NCBI RefSeq assembly: GCF_000150275.1
Contig: NW_002060956.1
Span: forward strand, 186,001-250,000
DNA from: Trichoplax adhaerens
Taxonomy: Eukaryota > Placozoa > Uniplacotomia > Trichoplacea > Trichoplacidae
Length of the DNA stretch: 64,000 nucleotides
Direction of reading: 5' to 3'
Shown piece by piece: positions 61,557-64,000 of the stretch (position 1 is its first letter; each line of letters starts with the position of its first letter). Made by a program: the position numbers and the translations under genes. The notes below the pieces were generated by a model that was not told the origin of the DNA, did no database searches, and saw only the letters and a program-made list of their open reading frames with translations.

Positions 61557-62216
61557 CTGCAAAGTTGGAAGAGAGAAGAGTTGAAAATATTAATTCCCAA
61601 TTGATATTATTAGCCAGGAAATGAGCACAAGTAAATGCTCTCTAAGTTCTACAATCATTCAATACTATAGAATAGAATTCATTTGGTAGAGATATGAGTT
61701 TAAAATGAAGATTAATAACACAATTTATCCATCCAATATTGATCTAAAAATGGAGAACGACTACCGACCATGATGATCTCTGGATCATATGATACATGAA
61801 GAGAATGGCAACTACGCATGTGCAAGCCTGTCCACCGTCCGAAACTGCGCCTGGGTATTAGGACTTGTATGAGAATTTCTCTTGCTGGTTCTCATATCGA
61901 CCAACCCTACCAGTATTTTTATATATATGTCAGTAGAGAGCACAGAGAGTGTCTCGGGTAGGGGACCCTCTGTTGGTCTCTTTCCTCGAGGTTTTTATGA
62001 CGCCTTTATCCAGGCAAACTAGGACAGAATATACCTAATCGTGCATGATCTTAGCGACATGATTAATCTACCTAAGGAGTGCTAACAACACACTAGTATT
62101 TCCAAATCGGCTATTCGCTTGGTTTGGTTGGTTTATACGGCTGCCGACAGCTTTTTGGACTATTCGCCCATCACCAGCCTTTACCCCATTTCGTTTCCCC
62201 ACTTTTCATACTGTAC

Positions 62217-62238
62217 ACAGTAGACTCGAGTCTACTGT
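62217..62238. repeat. Perfect 22-bp palindrome without spacer
   Basis: The left arm ACAGTAGACTC is followed directly by its exact reverse complement GAGTCTACTGT, giving an XhoI-like CTCGAG centre. The outer ends again carry ACAGTA/TACTGT. Confidence 0.85.
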
Positions 62239-62270
62239 ACTACGTCTAGCTCACGATTCTCAGCCCATAG

Positions 62271-62288
62271 TACAGTATGTACTGTAGT
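62271..62288. repeat. Second copy of the TACAGTA-TG-TACTGTA palindrome
   Basis: Same 18-nt word as at 41969-41986, including the flanking G on both sides. It lies 32 bp from the 22-bp palindrome. Confidence 0.8.
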
Positions 62289-62297
62289 AGTCGTTGA

Positions 62298-62318
62298 CCC
62301 CCTCCCCCTCCCCCCCCC
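62298..62318. repeat. C-rich tract
   Basis: Runs of 5, 5 and 10 C separated by single T residues, in the divergent promoter interval. Strand asymmetry and G-quadruplex potential on the opposite strand are possible. Confidence 0.8.
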
Positions 62319-62410
62319 GGTCAGGATGTTACAGTACGTCGACATTTGAGTGCATAGTATTGTACATTGTACACTGTACACTGTACAGTTGGACTGGTGA
62401 CGACGGTGAG

Positions 62411-62440
62411 GACCCAACTAGACCCAACTAGACCCAACCA
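62411..62440. repeat. Three tandem copies of a 10-bp unit (GACCCAACTA)
   Basis: Two identical units and a third with one change (GACCCAACCA), close to the C-rich tract between VPS35 and the kinase gene. Confidence 0.85.
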
Positions 62441-63270
62441 GCCTCCAGAGAAACGACGTGGATTTGACGAACTGGTCCAGTGGCTCAAATTTCACTCTGC
62501 TAGTGAAAAAAAGCAAATGCAAAATTGATCTTGCAACGCCGAACTGATTGCTCCTTTTAGCCTCTTTTCACCGCCAATACACAAACCAATTACGGTCAAC
62601 AATTCCATTGAGGATATTGCAGCTGGTAGGTCAAATTAGTCGTTGTTTGCATGTCAAATCCATCCGTATGTAGAGGATATCGATCACTGCAAGAAGTCGC
62701 CTAGTCAGATGGACGTACTGTACTATACCGTAGACGTACCGAATACCATGACAACTGGATCACCAATGAGCTTATTCCAACAGCTATCCATCTCATAATC
62801 GTTATAGGAAATTCTTCACTTAATTTACACCTTTCTACAAGAGTTAATTAGACAACAATAATTCATATTACAAGAGTTTATAAGCATAGGCAAACAATAC
62901 TGTAGAGTATCGTCGATACGGAGGTAAAACAACGACGTTATTATTTCTAGGATAGCAATTAGTAACGGTATGAAAAGATCATTTTTCCTTCAACTTGGCT
63001 AGGAATGGATAAATTAATAAGGCAAAAATTTTATCTTTTATAGCTCTTTGCAGTATTATAAAATATCTATACAAGATAAACAAGCAAGAAACAAAATAAA
63101 AGTGTACAATTGATTAAACGGTATATCAGGAGGATACAATCCATCAAATAATAACTCTATTTTTTCCACACTAAGCGCTCTCCTTCTAACACATTATAGA
63201 TAGATTGGAAGTCCATCTTTTCACTATTCTTTGGAAATGGTGCATGTATCTAAAGTCCTGAAAAATAAAA

Positions 63271-63434
63271 ATGTCTAATCAAGACAAAATTCGTCGCATG
63301 TTGGAAAAATCCCGAAAACAAAGTCAAACTAAAAATGCACGTGTCATTGCTAATCGATATCGAGTTGTTCGAAAAATTGGTAGTGGAAACTTTGGTGTTG
63401 TATTCCTTGTCAACGATTTGAATACTGAAGAATT
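63271..63434 (+). CDS. NEK11-like Ser/Thr protein kinase, first coding exon
   Basis: Protein kinase, probably of the NIMA-related NEK11 group (cell-cycle and DNA-damage signalling in vertebrates). The exon encodes 54 residues plus two bases, ending at a gtaagt donor. A basic N-terminus (MSNQDKIRRMLEKSRKQ) leads into NRYRVVRKIGSGNFGVVFLV, the start of the kinase domain with the ATP-binding glycine loop GSGNFG at 37-42. Human NEK11 has a similar start (RRYVLQQKLGSGSFGTVYLVSD, then an EEL continuation as here). The ATG is preceded by AAAA, a favourable context. The VAIK lysine and all catalytic residues lie in exons beyond the window, so the kinase family is secure but the NEK11 call is tentative. 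Confidence 0.75.
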
Positions 63435-64000
63435 GTAAGTATCCTTCTTTTATTCATATGGATTGATCTTTCAGCAGTAATATTAAATTCTATCTTATTT
63501 CTAATACTAGTCAAACTCTTCTTCGAGTTACTTGATTCATAACACCCTATACAGTAGACTACCATTAGAATCAATACGAGTAGAACCTTCTTGTATTGCT
63601 ATCTTAACCCACTGCACCTCAGAAAGTCTGAGAACGTGTATAGTCTATTATTGACCTACATTAATGAAATCCATTGATTGGTACATAGACTGCCATAATT
63701 ATAGTCGATATTAAACACTACTTCATGTTCCATTGTTTCATGCTAGCAAAATATGCAGCCTAAAATTAAATCAACCTTCAGTGATAGTCAATGATGATAT
63801 CCTAATCTATTTTGGACCTCCAACTACCGGTATAACGCTAAACGCCGATAATTTATCATCGTGGATAGCTCACAAGAACCAAATATATCTCTCCAAAAAA
63901 ATTGAATCTACATAAACAGTTAGCCTTGATCTATTTGACTTAATTCAATCAGAATTGCCTTCAAATGAATTCACATCTAGCTTCGTCAACGCTACGAAGG
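63435..64000 (+). other. First intron of the kinase gene (runs off the window)
   Basis: No following kinase exon was found before the window ends. A ctag acceptor-like site near 63979 is followed by a short open stretch that does not match NEK sequence in any phase. Nothing else is recognised. Confidence 0.5.

Larger units (their letters stand above)
61557..63270. promoter_or_regulatory. Divergent promoter interval, VPS35 / NEK11-like kinase
   Basis: About 1.7 kb separates the 5' ends of two head-to-head genes, so it should contain both promoters and the inferred VPS35 ATG exon. It is richer in G+C and short repeats than most of the window: a 22-bp perfect palindrome at 62217, an ACAGTA-type palindrome at 62271, a C-rich run at 62298, a TGTACA-rich run at 62361-62388, and three 10-bp units at 62411. 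No TATA box could be tied to a start. Confidence 0.5.

Noticed and set aside
63975-64000. Possible second exon of the kinase at the window edge
   Set aside because: An acceptor-like ctag is present, but the translation does not continue the kinase glycine loop into the expected lysine region in any phase.

Overview
This window is nuclear DNA from an early-branching animal. It is AT-rich, and its housekeeping genes are cut by many very short introns (about 60-150 bp) with ordinary GT-AG borders. The regulators it carries are animal-type: a CHD6-9 chromatin remodeller and three forkhead genes of the FoxC, FoxQ1 and FoxF classes. The compact intron-rich genes, the AT bias and the lack of visible transposon genes suggest a placozoan (Trichoplax/Hoilungia-like). 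That placement is inference; a cnidarian or sponge cannot be excluded from the sequence alone.

Layout. (1) 29-9894, +: the 3' 46 coding exons of a CHD6/7/8/9 (kismet-type) remodeller; its 5' end lies outside the window. (2) 11939-13618, -: intronless FoxC, tail-to-tail with CHD. (3) 13619-44684: about 31 kb with no recognisable gene, between the diverging FoxC and FoxQ1-like genes. It holds a few local duplications, palindromes and homopolymer tracts. (4) 44685-46194, +: two-exon FoxQ1-like gene. (5) 46195-51927: noncoding, with two three-unit degenerate tandem arrays. (6) 51928-54145, +: two-exon FoxF gene, followed by a tandem copy of its own 3' end. (7) 56547-61556, -: VPS35, the retromer core subunit, 16 coding exons plus an inferred ATG exon. 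It has one likely U12-type intron and one GC-AG intron. (8) 61557-63270: divergent promoter interval rich in ACAGTA/TACTGT palindromes. (9) 63271-63434, +: first exon of a NEK11-like kinase, which runs off the window.

How it fits together. CHD, VPS35 and the kinase look like housekeeping genes flanking a forkhead cluster of the same classes (FoxC, FoxF, FoxQ1) that form the bilaterian mesodermal FoxC-FoxF-FoxL1-FoxQ1 cluster. FoxQ1-like and FoxF share an intron at the identical codon and phase inside the forkhead domain. The main candidate discovery is this cluster: a probably non-bilaterian Fox cluster with a large shared noncoding interval, flanked by two genes (CHD, VPS35) whose human relatives CHD9 and VPS35 also lie on the chromosome arm 16q that carries FOXF1-FOXC2-FOXL1.

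All exon borders were read by eye from reading-frame continuity and protein-family similarity; none has transcript support here.
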